From: Micromonospora sp. C28SCA-DRY-2
Lineage (GTDB): Bacteria > Actinomycetota > Actinomycetes > Mycobacteriales > Micromonosporaceae
Reading direction: 5' to 3'
NCBI RefSeq assembly: GCF_030519475.1
Contig: NZ_JAUMKD010000001.1
Location: 62,001-126,000 of the forward strand
DNA: 64,000 nt
Every line of letters begins with the position of its first letter. Within the stretch, counting starts at the first letter, position 1. Shown piece after piece: positions 1 through 10,522 of the stretch. A program made the position numbers and the translations under genes. The notes under the pieces are model-generated. The model saw nothing but the letters and a program-made list of their open reading frames with translations. It ran no database searches and was not told where the DNA came from.

Positions 1-473
1 ACCCGGGGGAAGCTCTCCGCGCCGGCCGCCGAGCGGCGGAGCCGGTTGTGCGCGGCGAGCCCGCCGTCGAGGCTCACCCCCACCCGGACGCCCTGGTCCC
101 GGAAGAGCCGGAGGAACTCGTGCCCGAGCCGGACGCCGTTGGTCTGCACGGTGAAGCCGATGTCGGCGTCCGCGGGCGCGGCCGCGCGGACCGCGGCCAC
201 CGTCCTCGCCAGGTGCGCCGGGCCGGCCAGCAACGGCTCACCGCCGTGCAGGATGACCCGGGCCTCCCGGACCCCGTGCCGCCGCAGGTGTTCGCCGATC
301 CGCGCCGCCGTCGCGTCGACCACGGCGGCGGACATGGCCCGGGGGCGTCCCCGCCAACTCTGGTCGACGTGCTCGTACACGTAGCAGTAGTGGCACGCCA
401 GGTCGCACCAGCCGTGGATCTTCACCACGAACTGCCGGAACGGGAGCGAGGGCGTCAGACCGCGGAGTTCCAC
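1..473 (-). CDS. fxsB: FxsB-type radical SAM/SPASM peptide maturase (partial, 3' end off window)
   Basis: Radical SAM enzyme of the group that cross-links short RiPP peptides (FxSxx / three-residue cyclophane family). Near the N-terminus the translation reads KIHGWCDLACHYCYVYEH, a CxxxCxYC [4Fe-4S]/SAM-binding motif (three Cys near residues 24, 28 and 31), followed by the GGEPLL motif typical of SPASM-class maturases and a QTNG motif. The GTG start at 473 is preceded by AGGTCG and overlaps the last 19 bases of the precursor gene, so the two are probably translationally coupled. The gene leaves the window at base 1, so the SPASM cluster cannot be seen. Family assignment is by motif order and by the adjacent precursor; the exact cross-link is inference. 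Confidence 0.8.
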   Translation of the reverse strand, partial: MELRGLTPSLPFRQFVVKIHGWCDLACHYCYVYEHVDQSWRGRPRAMSAAVVDATAARIGEHLRRHGVREARVILHGGEPLLAGPAHLARTVAAVRAAAPADADIGFTVQTNGVRLGHEFLRLFRDQGVRVGVSLDGGLAAHNRLRRSAAGAESFPR

Positions 474-646
474 GGCGCGACCTGGTCCGTCGACTCCGGA
501 TCGCGCTGCCGATGGCGGGCCGCGCGCAGGTGGTGGGACAGGACGTCGAAGCCCTCGTCCTCGTCGGACGCGGTGGCGGCACTCGCGCTGCCGGGACCGA
601 CGCTGGTCGGGCGGGTCGGCTGGACTGACACGTCAGCTAGTGGCAT
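455..646 (-). CDS. fxsA: FxSxx-like RiPP precursor peptide ending in WNSAV
   Basis: A 63-aa peptide immediately upstream of, and overlapping, the radical SAM maturase. Its C-terminus is PWNSAV-stop, which fits the FxSxx-COOH pattern of FxsA peptides except that the aromatic residue is Trp instead of Phe. Known maturases of this family join an aromatic ring to a residue two positions on (here W-N-S). The leader is acidic and contains a GFDVLSHHLRAARHR stretch that could be the recognition helix. ATG at 646 has a GGGGGCGGG purine-rich site a few bases upstream. The upstream 660-720 region is conspicuously A/T-rich for this genome, as expected of a promoter. No cleavage site can be assigned by eye. 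Confidence 0.72.
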   Translation of the reverse strand: MPLADVSVQPTRPTSVGPGSASAATASDEDEGFDVLSHHLRAARHRQRDPESTDQVAPWNSAV

Positions 647-741
647 ACCCGCCCCCTGGCCGGCGAAATTGCCTCACTTCCCTGCATTAAAACAAACCGC
701 AGATGCGAAAACGACTACAAATATCCGACTCAAGGACACGT

Positions 742-1215
742 CTAGTTCGGCAACGACCGGCCCGGCTCCGCGCGCTCCTGGGCGATTTGCGCCCATCGCT
801 GCATTTCATCGCCTTCGATCCGGGTCACCGCCTTCACGAGTTCGACGTCGCGCAGGGCCGGATCGTCGTACGGGTGCGCGCCCACCCGATAGAGCCGGCG
901 CTGTTCCTCCACCGCTTCCCGCGCCTGACTGAACCGCAGGTAGTTCTCCTGCCACTGGAACACCGCGCGGCACCCCGCGATGACCACCAGGAGCGAACCC
1001 AGAATCGCGGGAATCTGCGGGCGACTCGGCACGAGCAGAGCGGCGAGCGGGATCGCCGCGGAGAGCACCACGGTGGTGAGTTCCGATATCCGGTGTGACC
1101 GGCGGGAGCGCTTCGCGGCCACCAGATACCACCGGTACGAACCGTCGGCGACCTCCACTGCGTAGGAACGCTCGGTGCGAGCGTCGTTCGGTTCCACGAC
1201 CATGGCACACCCCAT
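742..1215 (-). CDS. DUF4231/SLATT-like two-TM membrane protein
   Basis: 157-aa protein with a short cytoplasmic N-terminus, two closely spaced hydrophobic segments (about residues 47-64 and 68-84) separated by a tight PSRPQIP turn, and a charged C-terminal helical tail rich in Glu, Arg and Gln. This layout, and the RSHRISELTTVVLSAAIPL stretch entering TM1, is that of DUF4231 / SLATT-like 2TM proteins, a group proposed to form membrane-perturbing effectors in nucleotide-signalling conflict systems. No SMODS or SLOG partner is visible here. ATG at 1215 has a GGGAG ribosome site 9 bases upstream. It precedes the RiPP precursor on the same strand with a 95-base gap, so co-transcription is possible but not shown. 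Confidence 0.6.
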   Translation of the reverse strand: MGCAMVVEPNDARTERSYAVEVADGSYRWYLVAAKRSRRSHRISELTTVVLSAAIPLAALLVPSRPQIPAILGSLLVVIAGCRAVFQWQENYLRFSQAREAVEEQRRLYRVGAHPYDDPALRDVELVKAVTRIEGDEMQRWAQIAQERAEPGRSLPN

Positions 1216-1298
1216 CGCTCGGAACTCCCGACCATTCCGATGATCCCCGTTCGGTCAACAGCGGGCCATCACCCGCTCGCCGGCCTGAAGAAGCGGCC

Positions 1299-1979
1299 TC
1301 ACGGGCGGAAGCGGTAGCCCATTCCCGGTTCGGTGATGAGGTGCCGGGGGCGGGACGGGTCGTCCTCCAACTTGCGGCGCAGTTGGGCCATGTACTGGCG
1401 CAGGTAGTTGGTCTCGTTCTGGTACTCCGGCCCCCACACGTCGTGCAGCAACTGCCGCTGGCTGACCAGCTTGCCGGGGTGGCGCAGCAGCTTCTCCAGC
1501 ACCGCCCACTGGGTCGGGGTCAGCCTGACCTCGGTGCCGTCGTCGCGGCTGACCGTGCGGTCGGCGAGGTCGACGGTGTGCCGCCCCACCCGCAGCGTCG
1601 CGCTGGCGTCGGTCGTGGCACCGAGCCGCCGGGTGACCGCCCGGATCCGGGCGAGCAGCTCCTCGACGCCGAACGGCTTGGTCACGTAGTCGTCCGCCCC
1701 CGCGTCCAGCGCCTCCACCTTGTCCTCGCTGCCGGCCCGCCCGGAGAGCACGATGATCGGCACGCCGGTCCAGCCGCGCAGGCCGCGGATCACCTCGACG
1801 CCGTCCATGTCCGGCAGGCCGAGGTCGAGAACGACCAGGTCGGGCGGGTGGCTGGCGGCGGCCTTCAGCGCGCCGGCGCCGGTGTCGGCGACCTCGACGT
1901 CGTACCGGCGGGCGCGCAGGTTGATCCGCAGCGCCCGCAGGATCTGCGGCTCGTCGTCGACGACCAGGACCCGTGTCAT
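1299..1979 (-). CDS. kdpE: KdpE response regulator
   Basis: 226-aa OmpR/PhoB-type response regulator of the KdpDE potassium-limitation system. The receiver domain (about 1-115) has the acidic pair D8/D9, phospho-acceptor D52 in VLDLGLPDMDG, and the conserved Lys in DYVTKPFG. The C-terminal winged helix (about 130-226) ends in the usual YLRQYMAQLRRKLE recognition region and GYRF motif. The ATG lies inside a 4-base ATGA overlap with the stop of kdpD, so it is translationally coupled to its kinase. It should activate the kdpFABC genes of the same operon. The reading frame extends upstream of 1979 but that part is out-of-frame kdpD sequence. Confidence 0.95.
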   Translation of the reverse strand: MTRVLVVDDEPQILRALRINLRARRYDVEVADTGAGALKAAASHPPDLVVLDLGLPDMDGVEVIRGLRGWTGVPIIVLSGRAGSEDKVEALDAGADDYVTKPFGVEELLARIRAVTRRLGATTDASATLRVGRHTVDLADRTVSRDDGTEVRLTPTQWAVLEKLLRHPGKLVSQRQLLHDVWGPEYQNETNYLRQYMAQLRRKLEDDPSRPRHLITEPGMGYRFRP

Positions 1980-4528
1980 TCCGGTGGTCCCTCCACCAGG
2001 CCGTGGCTGGCGGCCGGCAGCCGCAGCACCATCGTCAGTCCACCACCCGGCGTGGTCTCCGGGGTGAGGCTGCCCCCCATCGCCTCGGCCAACCCGCGGG
2101 AGAGCGCCAGCCCGAGCCCCACCCCCGTCTGGTTGTCCCGGTCGCCGAGGCGCTGGAACGGCAGGAACACGTGCTCCCACTGGTCCTCCGGAATGCCCGG
2201 GCCGGTGTCGATGACCCGCAGCTCGACCTGGCCGGCGTGGGCGCTCGCGGTCACCGTGGGCGGCTGGTCGGGCGGGCTGTACCGCAGGGCGTTCGCGATG
2301 AGGTTGACCAGCACCCGCTCCAGCAGGCCGGGGTCGGCGGTGGCGGCGGGCAGGTCGGCCGGGATGTCGGCGGTGACGCCCGCGGCCGGCGGCCCGAGTT
2401 CGTCCAGGGCGCGCGGCACCGCGTCCTCCAGGCCGATCGCGGCCGGGGTGAGCCCGAGCACGCCCGCCTGGAGCCGGCTCATGTCGAGCAGGTTCGCCAC
2501 CAGCCGGGCCAGCCGGTCCAGCGACTCCTCGGCGGTCGCCAGCAACTCCGCCCGGTCCTCCTCGTCGAACTCCACGTCCGGGCTGCGCAGGCTGGTCACC
2601 GCCGCCTTGGCCGAGGCGAGCGGGGTACGCAGGTCGTGGCTGACCGCGGCCAGCAGCGCCGTCCGCATCCGGTCGGCCTCGGCCAGCGGCCGGGCCGTCG
2701 CCGCCTCCTCGGCCAGCCGCTCCTGCCGCAGCGCCACCGCGGCCTGGGCGGCGAACGCCTCGACCAGCCGCCGGTCGGCGGCCGCCAGCCGGCGGCCGGT
2801 GAGCACGATGGTGATCCGCTCGTCGACCGGCACCGTCGTCTCCCCCGCGTCCGGGGTGGTCGCCGGCCGCTCGCCGACGCTCGCCACCACCCGCCAGGCC
2901 CGCTCCTCCCGGGTGCGGGCCGGCCGTCCGGTGGCCTCCTCGGCGAGTTCCAGCATGCTGACGGCGCGCAGCCCGAACGTCTCGCGGAGCTGGTCGAGCA
3001 GCGCGGTCAGCGGCCGCCCGCCGCGCAGCACCCCACCGGCCACCGTGGCGAGGGTCTGGGCGTCGGCAGCGGCACGGGCGGCCTCCCGGGTACGCCGAGC
3101 GGCGACGTCCACGACCCAGCTGACCGAGACCGCCACCCCGACGAAGACGGCCAGCGCGAGCAGGTTGTCCGGCTCGGCGATGGTCAGCGTGTGGAAGGGC
3201 GGCGTGAAGAACCAGTTGAGGATCAGCGAGCCGCCGAGCGCGGCGACCAGCGCCGGCCAGAGCCCGCCGACCAGCGCGACGGCGACCACGCCGGCCAGGA
3301 AGAGCAGGATGTCACTGGCCAGGGTGAGGTCCGGCAGGACCCTGAGCAGCAGGGTGAGCAGGGGAAGGCCGAGCGCGGCGAGGGCGTACCCCAGCAGTCG
3401 CCGGCGCCGGGACAGCGCCGCCGGCACCCCGACGGTCCGGCGCCCGCGGCCGGCCTCGGTGTGGGTGACCAGGTGCACGTCGATGGCGCCGGACTGGGCG
3501 ATGGTGGTCACCCCGACGCCCCGGGAGAACACCTGGGCGAAGCGACCGCGCCGGCTGGCGCCGAGCACGAGCTGGGTGGCGTTGACGCCGCGGGCGAAGT
3601 CCAGCAGCGCGGCCGGCACGTCGGTGCCGAGGACCTGGTGGTACGTGCCGCCGAGGCTCTCCACGAGCACCCGCTGCCGGGCCAGCCGTGCCGGGTCGGC
3701 GCCGACCAGGCCGTCGCTGCGGGCCACGTGCACGGCGAGCAGGTCGGCGCCCTTGCCGCGGGCGGCGATCCGCGCGGCCCGGCGGATCAGGGTCTCCCCC
3801 TCCGGCCCGCCGGTCAGCGCCACGACCACCCGTTCCCGGGCCTCCCAGGTTTCGGCGATGCCCTGCTGGTCCCGGTAGCGGCCGAGCTGCTCGTCGACCT
3901 TGTCGGCCAGCCAGAGCAGCGCCAGCTCGCGCAGCGCGGTGAGGTTGCCGACCCGGAAGTAGTTGCCCAGCGCCGCGTCGATCCTGTCGGGCCGGTAGAT
4001 GTTGCCGTGCGCCATCCGCCGGCGCAGCGCCTCGGGGGTCATGTCGACCAGCTCGACCTGCTCGGCGGCCCGCACCACCTCGTCGGGCACCGTCTCCCGC
4101 TGGACGGTCCCGGTGATCTGCGCGACCACGTCGTTGACCGACTCGAGGTGCTGGATGTTGACCGTGGAGAGCACGTCGATGCCGGCGTCGAGCAGCTCCT
4201 GCACGTCCTGCCAGCGCTTGCCGTTGCGGCAGCCGGGCACGTTGGTGTGCGCCAGCTCGTCGACCACGGCGACCTGCGGCCGGCGGGCGAGCACCGCGTC
4301 GACGTCCATCTCGGCGAACTCGGCGCCGCGGTACTCGACGGCGCGGCGGGGCACCTGCTCCAGGTCGCCGATCATCGCCGCGGTGTGCTTGCGCCCGTGC
4401 GTCTCCACCAGCCCGATCACCACGTCGGTGCCCCGCTCGGCCCGCCGGTGGGCCTCCTCCAGCATGGCGTACGTCTTGCCGACGCCCGGGGCGGCGCCCA
4501 GGTAGATGCGCAGCTCTCCTCGTGGCAC
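1976..4528 (-). CDS. kdpD: KdpD sensor histidine kinase
   Basis: 850-aa membrane sensor kinase for K+ limitation. Order of domains: N-terminal KdpD domain starting LRIYLGAAPGVGKT (Walker-A-like, residues about 6-19) with VVDELAHTN; a universal-stress-protein-like domain (LTGGPEGETLIRRAARIA); four transmembrane helices in the middle (from about LLGYALAALGLPLL); a GAF-like region; HisKA with phospho-His in AVSHDLRTPLASAK; and HATPase with NLIANALRYS and DTGPGIP. The GTG at 4528 is chosen because GAGAGG sits 8 bases upstream and because family members begin a few residues before LRIYLG; the frame is open further upstream without homology. kdpE overlaps its stop by four bases. Confidence 0.95.
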   Translation of the reverse strand: MPRGELRIYLGAAPGVGKTYAMLEEAHRRAERGTDVVIGLVETHGRKHTAAMIGDLEQVPRRAVEYRGAEFAEMDVDAVLARRPQVAVVDELAHTNVPGCRNGKRWQDVQELLDAGIDVLSTVNIQHLESVNDVVAQITGTVQRETVPDEVVRAAEQVELVDMTPEALRRRMAHGNIYRPDRIDAALGNYFRVGNLTALRELALLWLADKVDEQLGRYRDQQGIAETWEARERVVVALTGGPEGETLIRRAARIAARGKGADLLAVHVARSDGLVGADPARLARQRVLVESLGGTYHQVLGTDVPAALLDFARGVNATQLVLGASRRGRFAQVFSRGVGVTTIAQSGAIDVHLVTHTEAGRGRRTVGVPAALSRRRRLLGYALAALGLPLLTLLLRVLPDLTLASDILLFLAGVVAVALVGGLWPALVAALGGSLILNWFFTPPFHTLTIAEPDNLLALAVFVGVAVSVSWVVDVAARRTREAARAAADAQTLATVAGGVLRGGRPLTALLDQLRETFGLRAVSMLELAEEATGRPARTREERAWRVVASVGERPATTPDAGETTVPVDERITIVLTGRRLAAADRRLVEAFAAQAAVALRQERLAEEAATARPLAEADRMRTALLAAVSHDLRTPLASAKAAVTSLRSPDVEFDEEDRAELLATAEESLDRLARLVANLLDMSRLQAGVLGLTPAAIGLEDAVPRALDELGPPAAGVTADIPADLPAATADPGLLERVLVNLIANALRYSPPDQPPTVTASAHAGQVELRVIDTGPGIPEDQWEHVFLPFQRLGDRDNQTGVGLGLALSRGLAEAMGGSLTPETTPGGGLTMVLRLPAASHGLVEGPPE

Positions 4529-4601
4529 GGGACCATCCTCTCGCTGCGATGACGGTACGGGGCGGGGCCGCCGAGGAGGCCCCGCCCGCGCGACCGGAGG
4601 C

Positions 4602-5482
4602 TCAGCGGGCCGGGAACTCCCGGTCCAGGGCCAGGTTGAGCTCCAGCACGTTGACCCCGGGCTCGCCCATGAAGCCGAGCGCCCGGCCGGTGGTGTGCGC
4701 CGCGACCAGGCGGCGGACCGCGTCCGGGTCCGCGCCACGCTCCCGCGCGACCCGGTCGACCTGCAACTCGGCGTACGCCGGGGAGATGTGCGGGTCGAGG
4801 CCGCTGCCGCTGGCGGTGACCGCGTCGGCGGGCACCGCGGGCTCCGCGGGCGCGTCGCCCCGGATCGGGGTGACGATGCCGCCCTCCGCCACGTAGTCCC
4901 GGCCCGGCTCGGCCAGCTCGACCGGGACGCCCTGGTAGCTGGCGAGGAACGGGGTGGCCGGGGCGGTCTGGTTGACGCTCACCGCCCGGGTCACCGGGCC
5001 GGTGAGCCCGTCGGCGCGGAACACCGCGAGCACCGCGCCGACCCCGTCCGGGGTGCAGAACGGGCGGCCGCCGTCCACACCGTCGAGGGCGCCGACCGCC
5101 TTGCTGCGCGCGCAGACCTGGGTGAGCAGGCTCGGCGTGGACTCCTCGGGGTCGGTGGCGATGGTGTCCACCACGCTCTCCGGACCGAGGTTGCTGGCCG
5201 CGGTGGCGGTGGGGTCGTAGCCGTCGCCGGCGGCGGACGGGCGGCTCTGGAAGTAGCGCGGGACGGGGTTGCCGTCGGCGTCGGTGAACGACTGCCCGAT
5301 CAGGCGGCTGCCGACGGTCCGCCCGTCGGCGCTGACCAGGGAGCCGGCCGCCCTGCCGTCGAGACCGGGGAGCCGGCCCACGGCGACCAGGGCGAGCGGA
5401 TAGAGCAGGCCGAGCAGGACGGTGAAGACGAGCAGGGCCCGCAGGGCGGCGAGGTGCTGGGCGAGCCAGCTGGGAAGGCGCA

Positions 5483-5483
<1 letters not shown>
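4602..5483 (-). CDS. kdpC: KdpC subunit of K+-transporting P-type ATPase, with long insertion
   Basis: 293-aa subunit that stabilises the KdpFABC K+ pump. One N-terminal transmembrane helix (about 14-34) is followed by the KdpC hallmark regions [27 protein letters not shown] and [18 protein letters not shown], ending with the [20 protein letters not shown] motif (here [16 protein letters not shown]). The protein is clearly longer than the enterobacterial protein (about 190 aa): roughly 90 extra residues, including two Cys, sit between SNLGP and the [10 protein letters not shown] motif. The start overlaps the kdpB stop by one base (TGATG), so translation is coupled. A 73-base gap separates it from kdpD downstream. 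Confidence 0.93.
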
Positions 5484-7675
<2,192 letters not shown>

Positions 7676-7695
7676 GTTCTCGTTCCTCATGGAGA

Positions 7696-9351
7696 TCAGA
7701 GCCCCTCGGCCAGCGGGCCGAGCGCGAGGGCGGGCAGGAAGGTCAGCGCGACGAGGATGACCGTGACGCCGACGACCATCCCGACGAACAGGGGTCGGTG
7801 GGTCGGCAGGGTGCCCTCGGACGCCGGGGTGGGCTGCTGCCGGGCCAGCGAACCGGCCAGGGCGAGCACGAAGATGATCGGCAGGAACCGGCCGAGCAGC
7901 ATGCACAGTCCGAGCGCGGTGTCCCACCAGGTGGTGTTCACGGTGATGCCGCCGAAGGCGGAGCCGTTGTTGTTGCTGGCCGAGGTGAACGCGTAGAGCA
8001 CCTCCGACAGCCCGTGCGGGCCGACGTTCAGCGCGGTGGCGTTGTTGCCGGTGGCGAACGCCGCGGCCGTGCCGATCAGCACCAGCGTCGGGGTGATCAG
8101 GAAGTAGATCGCGGCGAACTTGATCTCGCGGGCGCCGATCTTCTTGCCGAGGTACTCCGGCGTCCGGCCGACCATCAGCCCGGCCACGAAGACCGTGACC
8201 ACCGCGAGTACCAGCAGGCCGTAGAGGCCGGCGCCGACGCCGCCCGGGGCGACCTCGCCGAGCATCATGTTGACCAGCGGCATCATCCCGCCCAGCGCGG
8301 TGTACGAGTCGTGGAACGAGTTCACCGCGCCGGTGGAGGTCAGCGTGGTCGCCGCGGCGAAGGTGGCCGAGTTCGACACGTCGAAGCGGACCTCCTTGCC
8401 CTCCAGCGCCGCGCCGACCGCCTGCGGCACGGTGCCGTGGCCGGTCGACTCGAAGACGTTGGTCAGGGTGACGCTGGTCAGCGCGAGGATCGCCATGACG
8501 GCGGCGATCGCGTACCCCTGGCGGTTCTGGCCGACCATCCGGCCGAACACCCGGGGCAGGCTGAACGGGATCAACAGGATCAGGAAGATCTCGATCCAGT
8601 TGGTCCAGGCCGTCGGGTTCTCGAACGGGTGGGCGCTGTTGACGTTGTAGAAGCCACCACCGTTGGTGCCCAGCTCCTTGATCACTTCCTGGCTGGCCAC
8701 CGGCCCGCCGGTGATGGTCTGGCTGCCGCCGGTCAGCGTGCTCACGTCGGTGCCGGCGGAGAGGTTCTGCACCACCCCGCCGATCATCAACGCGAGCGCG
8801 CCGAGCACCGCGACCGGCAGCAGGATGCGCACGGTGATCCGGGTCAGGTCGACCCAGAAGTTGCCCAACTGCTCCGTCCGGTGCCGGGCGAAGCCGCGCA
8901 GCAGGGCCACCGCGACGGCGATGCCGACCGCCGCGGAGACGAAGTTCTGCACCGCCAGGCCGGCCATCTGCACGAGGTGACCCATGGTCGACTCACCCGA
9001 GTACGACTGCCAGTTGGTGTTGGTCACGAACGACACCGCTGTGTTCCAGGCTCCGTGCGGCACCACCGGGTCGAAACCCAGGGAGAGCCAGAGCCGGTCC
9101 TGCACCCGCTGGAACAGGTAGAGGAACAGCAGCGAGACGGCCGAGAAGGCCAGCACGCTGCGGGCGTAGACGCCCCAGGTCTGCTCGGCGGCCGGGTTGA
9201 CCCCGACCAGCCGGTAGATCCCGCGCTCGACGCGGGACTGCCGGGTGCCGGCGACCACCCGGTAGATGTGGTCGCCGAACGGCCTGTACACGGCGACCAG
9301 CGCCGCCACCAGCGACAGGACGAAGGCGGCACCGGCCGTTGTCATGGTCAT
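7696..9351 (-). CDS. kdpA: KdpA K+-binding and translocating subunit
   Basis: 551-aa polytopic membrane subunit related to SKT-type channels; carries the K+ filter of the KdpFABC pump. Selectivity-loop remnants are visible, for example [34 protein letters not shown] and [11 protein letters not shown], all standard KdpA signatures. The length and number of hydrophobic segments (about ten) match the family. ATG at 9351 overlaps the stop of kdpF by one base (TGATG), so kdpF and kdpA are coupled. Confidence 0.96.
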   Translation of the reverse strand: MTMTTAGAAFVLSLVAALVAVYRPFGDHIYRVVAGTRQSRVERGIYRLVGVNPAAEQTWGVYARSVLAFSAVSLLFLYLFQRVQDRLWLSLGFDPVVPHGAWNTAVSFVTNTNWQSYSGESTMGHLVQMAGLAVQNFVSAAVGIAVAVALLRGFARHRTEQLGNFWVDLTRITVRILLPVAVLGALALMIGGVVQNLSAGTDVSTLTGGSQTITGGPVASQEVIKELGTNGGGFYNVNSAHPFENPTAWTNWIEIFLILLIPFSLPRVFGRMVGQNRQGYAIAAVMAILALTSVTLTNVFESTGHGTVPQAVGAALEGKEVRFDVSNSATFAAATTLTSTGAVNSFHDSYTALGGMMPLVNMMLGEVAPGGVGAGLYGLLVLAVVTVFVAGLMVGRTPEYLGKKIGAREIKFAAIYFLITPTLVLIGTAAAFATGNNATALNVGPHGLSEVLYAFTSASNNNGSAFGGITVNTTWWDTALGLCMLLGRFLPIIFVLALAGSLARQQPTPASEGTLPTHRPLFVGMVVGVTVILVALTFLPALALGPLAEGL

Positions 9352-9440
9352 CAGAAGCGCTCCGGGAACAGCAGGGCGACCACCATGAAGACACCCACAC
9401 CGATCGCCAGCACCAGGCCGACGGCGTTGACCGCGCTCAC
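9351..9440 (-). CDS. kdpF: KdpF small membrane subunit (29 aa)
   Basis: A 29-codon gene directly before kdpA. The translation starts M(GTG)[19 protein letters not shown] and ends LLFPERF, a single transmembrane helix finishing with the KdpF-type (Y/L)LxxPERF signature. KdpF is the small stabilising lipid-like subunit of the pump. Its GTG lies in a GTGA overlap with the preceding 27-aa gene, and its TGA shares one base with the kdpA ATG, so three genes form one coupled translation unit. It is easily missed because of its size. Confidence 0.93.
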   Translation of the reverse strand: MSAVNAVGLVLAIGVGVFMVVALLFPERF

Positions 9441-9520
9441 CGCTTCTCCACCGCCCGCACCAGGAGGGCGAGGGCCAGGAACAGCCCCACCGTCAACCCC
9501 ACGAACAGCACGTCAGACAC
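9437..9520 (-). CDS. 27-aa single-TM protein heading the kdp operon
   Basis: A 27-codon reading frame starting GTG at 9520 with an excellent GGAGGAG site 6 bases upstream. The product begins [20 protein letters not shown] and ends VRAVEKR: one hydrophobic helix with a short basic tail. It overlaps kdpF by four bases (GTGA). It carries the best ribosome-binding site in this part of the operon while kdpF and kdpA appear to depend on coupling, so it may set translation of the pump. It could be a second small Kdp accessory subunit; similar tiny genes before kdpF occur in other actinomycetes as far as I recall. Function is inferred from position only. Confidence 0.75.
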   Translation of the reverse strand: MSDVLFVGLTVGLFLALALLVRAVEKR

Positions 9521-9611
9521 GCCTGACTCCTCCAACCGGACGAGTTCCCGCGGCCGCCTCCCGGCCGCGCCGGGCAATCAAAGCGCCGCCCGAACCGGGC
9601 CGACAGGGGCT

Positions 9612-9650
9612 TTGACGCGACCGTGACGGCGACCGCGCGGTTATTGACGC
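9612..9650 (-). promoter_or_regulatory. Candidate KdpE operator: two GCGTCAA direct repeats
   Basis: In the minus-strand leader of the kdp operon, GCGTCAA occurs at 9644-9650 and again at 9612-9618, exactly 32 bases apart (three helical turns). Direct repeats on one DNA face are the usual OmpR-family arrangement, and the site lies about 90-130 bases upstream of the first kdp gene. No convincing -35/-10 pair was identified. The assignment to KdpE is inference. Confidence 0.35.
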
Positions 9651-9763
9651 GGTTTTCACGCGCACCCGGTGAAACCGGCCTCGGGGCCCGGTGCAGGGGG
9701 TCGCGGAGGGCGGGTCAGGGTCGGGACGGAGCGCCGGCGCTCAGAGCGCGATCGAGCCGGCGC

Positions 9764-10519
9764 TCAGAGCGCGATCAGCACGACCGCGAGCACGAGCAGG
9801 GAGCAGCCGATCTCGATCACCCCGACCCGCGCCGGCCGGAGCCCCCGGCCCGGCAGGACCACCGCCCGGATCAGGAGCAGCAGGAAGACCGGCGCGAGCA
9901 GCGGGTCCAGCGCCGCCGCGGCGAGCAGCGCGAGCGCGTGGAAGCCGACCGACAGGCGCAGGTAACCGGCGTCACCGCGTTCCCGGATCATGGTCTTGAC
10001 GTAGAACACGGTGCCGACCAGGTACAGCAGCAGGGCCAGGAACGCGGGGACTACGTCGGCGAGGGGCACCCCGGCGATGGTCGCCAGCACGAAGACCAGC
10101 AGGCAGCTCTGCGCCACCGAGGCGAGGTCGTTGAGCAGGGCGCGCTCCCGGCGGCGCCAGGCGTATCCGGCGTTGACCGCCAGCAGCGCGGCGTAGCCCG
10201 GGGCGTACCAGAGCACGGCCGGCCGGGCGAGCAGCACGGTCACCGCCAGCGGCGCGGCCACCAGGCCGTAGACCAGCAACTGCTCGGCGAAACGGCGCGG
10301 TCGGCGGGTCTTGATCGCCTGGAAGGCGTAGTAGGACAGCAGGTAGCCGGCCAGCCAGGCGCCGAGCAGCGGCAGGTGCGGCCAGCGCGGGCCGACCAGC
10401 GCCACCCCGGCGGTGTACGGCAGCAGGAGCATCGCCCAGGCCCCGTGCTGCGGTGGCAGGAAACGGCGCACCCGCCGGCGGGGGCCGACCGGTCGCGCGG
10501 TGCTGGTGGCGGCGGACAC
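9764..10519 (-). CDS. YwiC-like family membrane protein
   Basis: 251-aa membrane protein with about eight hydrophobic helices. The N-terminus has the family signature FLPPQHGAWAMLLLPY, then AFQAIKTRRPRR and FYVKTMIRER, all characteristic of YwiC-like proteins (named after a gene next to the nitrate-reductase region of Bacillus subtilis). Biochemical function unknown; a prenyltransferase-like fold has been suggested for related families. GTG at 10519 follows AGGTGA and lies only three bases after the stop of the HTH regulator, so both are in one transcript. Confidence 0.8.
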   Translation of the reverse strand: MSAATSTARPVGPRRRVRRFLPPQHGAWAMLLLPYTAGVALVGPRWPHLPLLGAWLAGYLLSYYAFQAIKTRRPRRFAEQLLVYGLVAAPLAVTVLLARPAVLWYAPGYAALLAVNAGYAWRRRERALLNDLASVAQSCLLVFVLATIAGVPLADVVPAFLALLLYLVGTVFYVKTMIRERGDAGYLRLSVGFHALALLAAAALDPLLAPVFLLLLIRAVVLPGRGLRPARVGVIEIGCSLLVLAVVLIAL

Positions 10520-10522
10520 GGG

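Noticed and set aside
1973..4552. 859-aa plus-strand open frame opposite kdpD
   Set aside because: GC-rich antisense shadow; low-complexity Arg/Gly/Pro composition, no domain, while the opposite frame encodes a full KdpD.
4529..4738. Upstream extension of KdpD to a 920-aa protein
   Set aside because: The extension overlaps kdpC antisense-like composition, has no homology and no ribosome site; GTG 4528 has both.
9644..9672. TTGACG on the plus strand as a promoter
   Set aside because: It would drive transcription away from kdp into the antisense of the YwiC-like gene and has no fitting -10.
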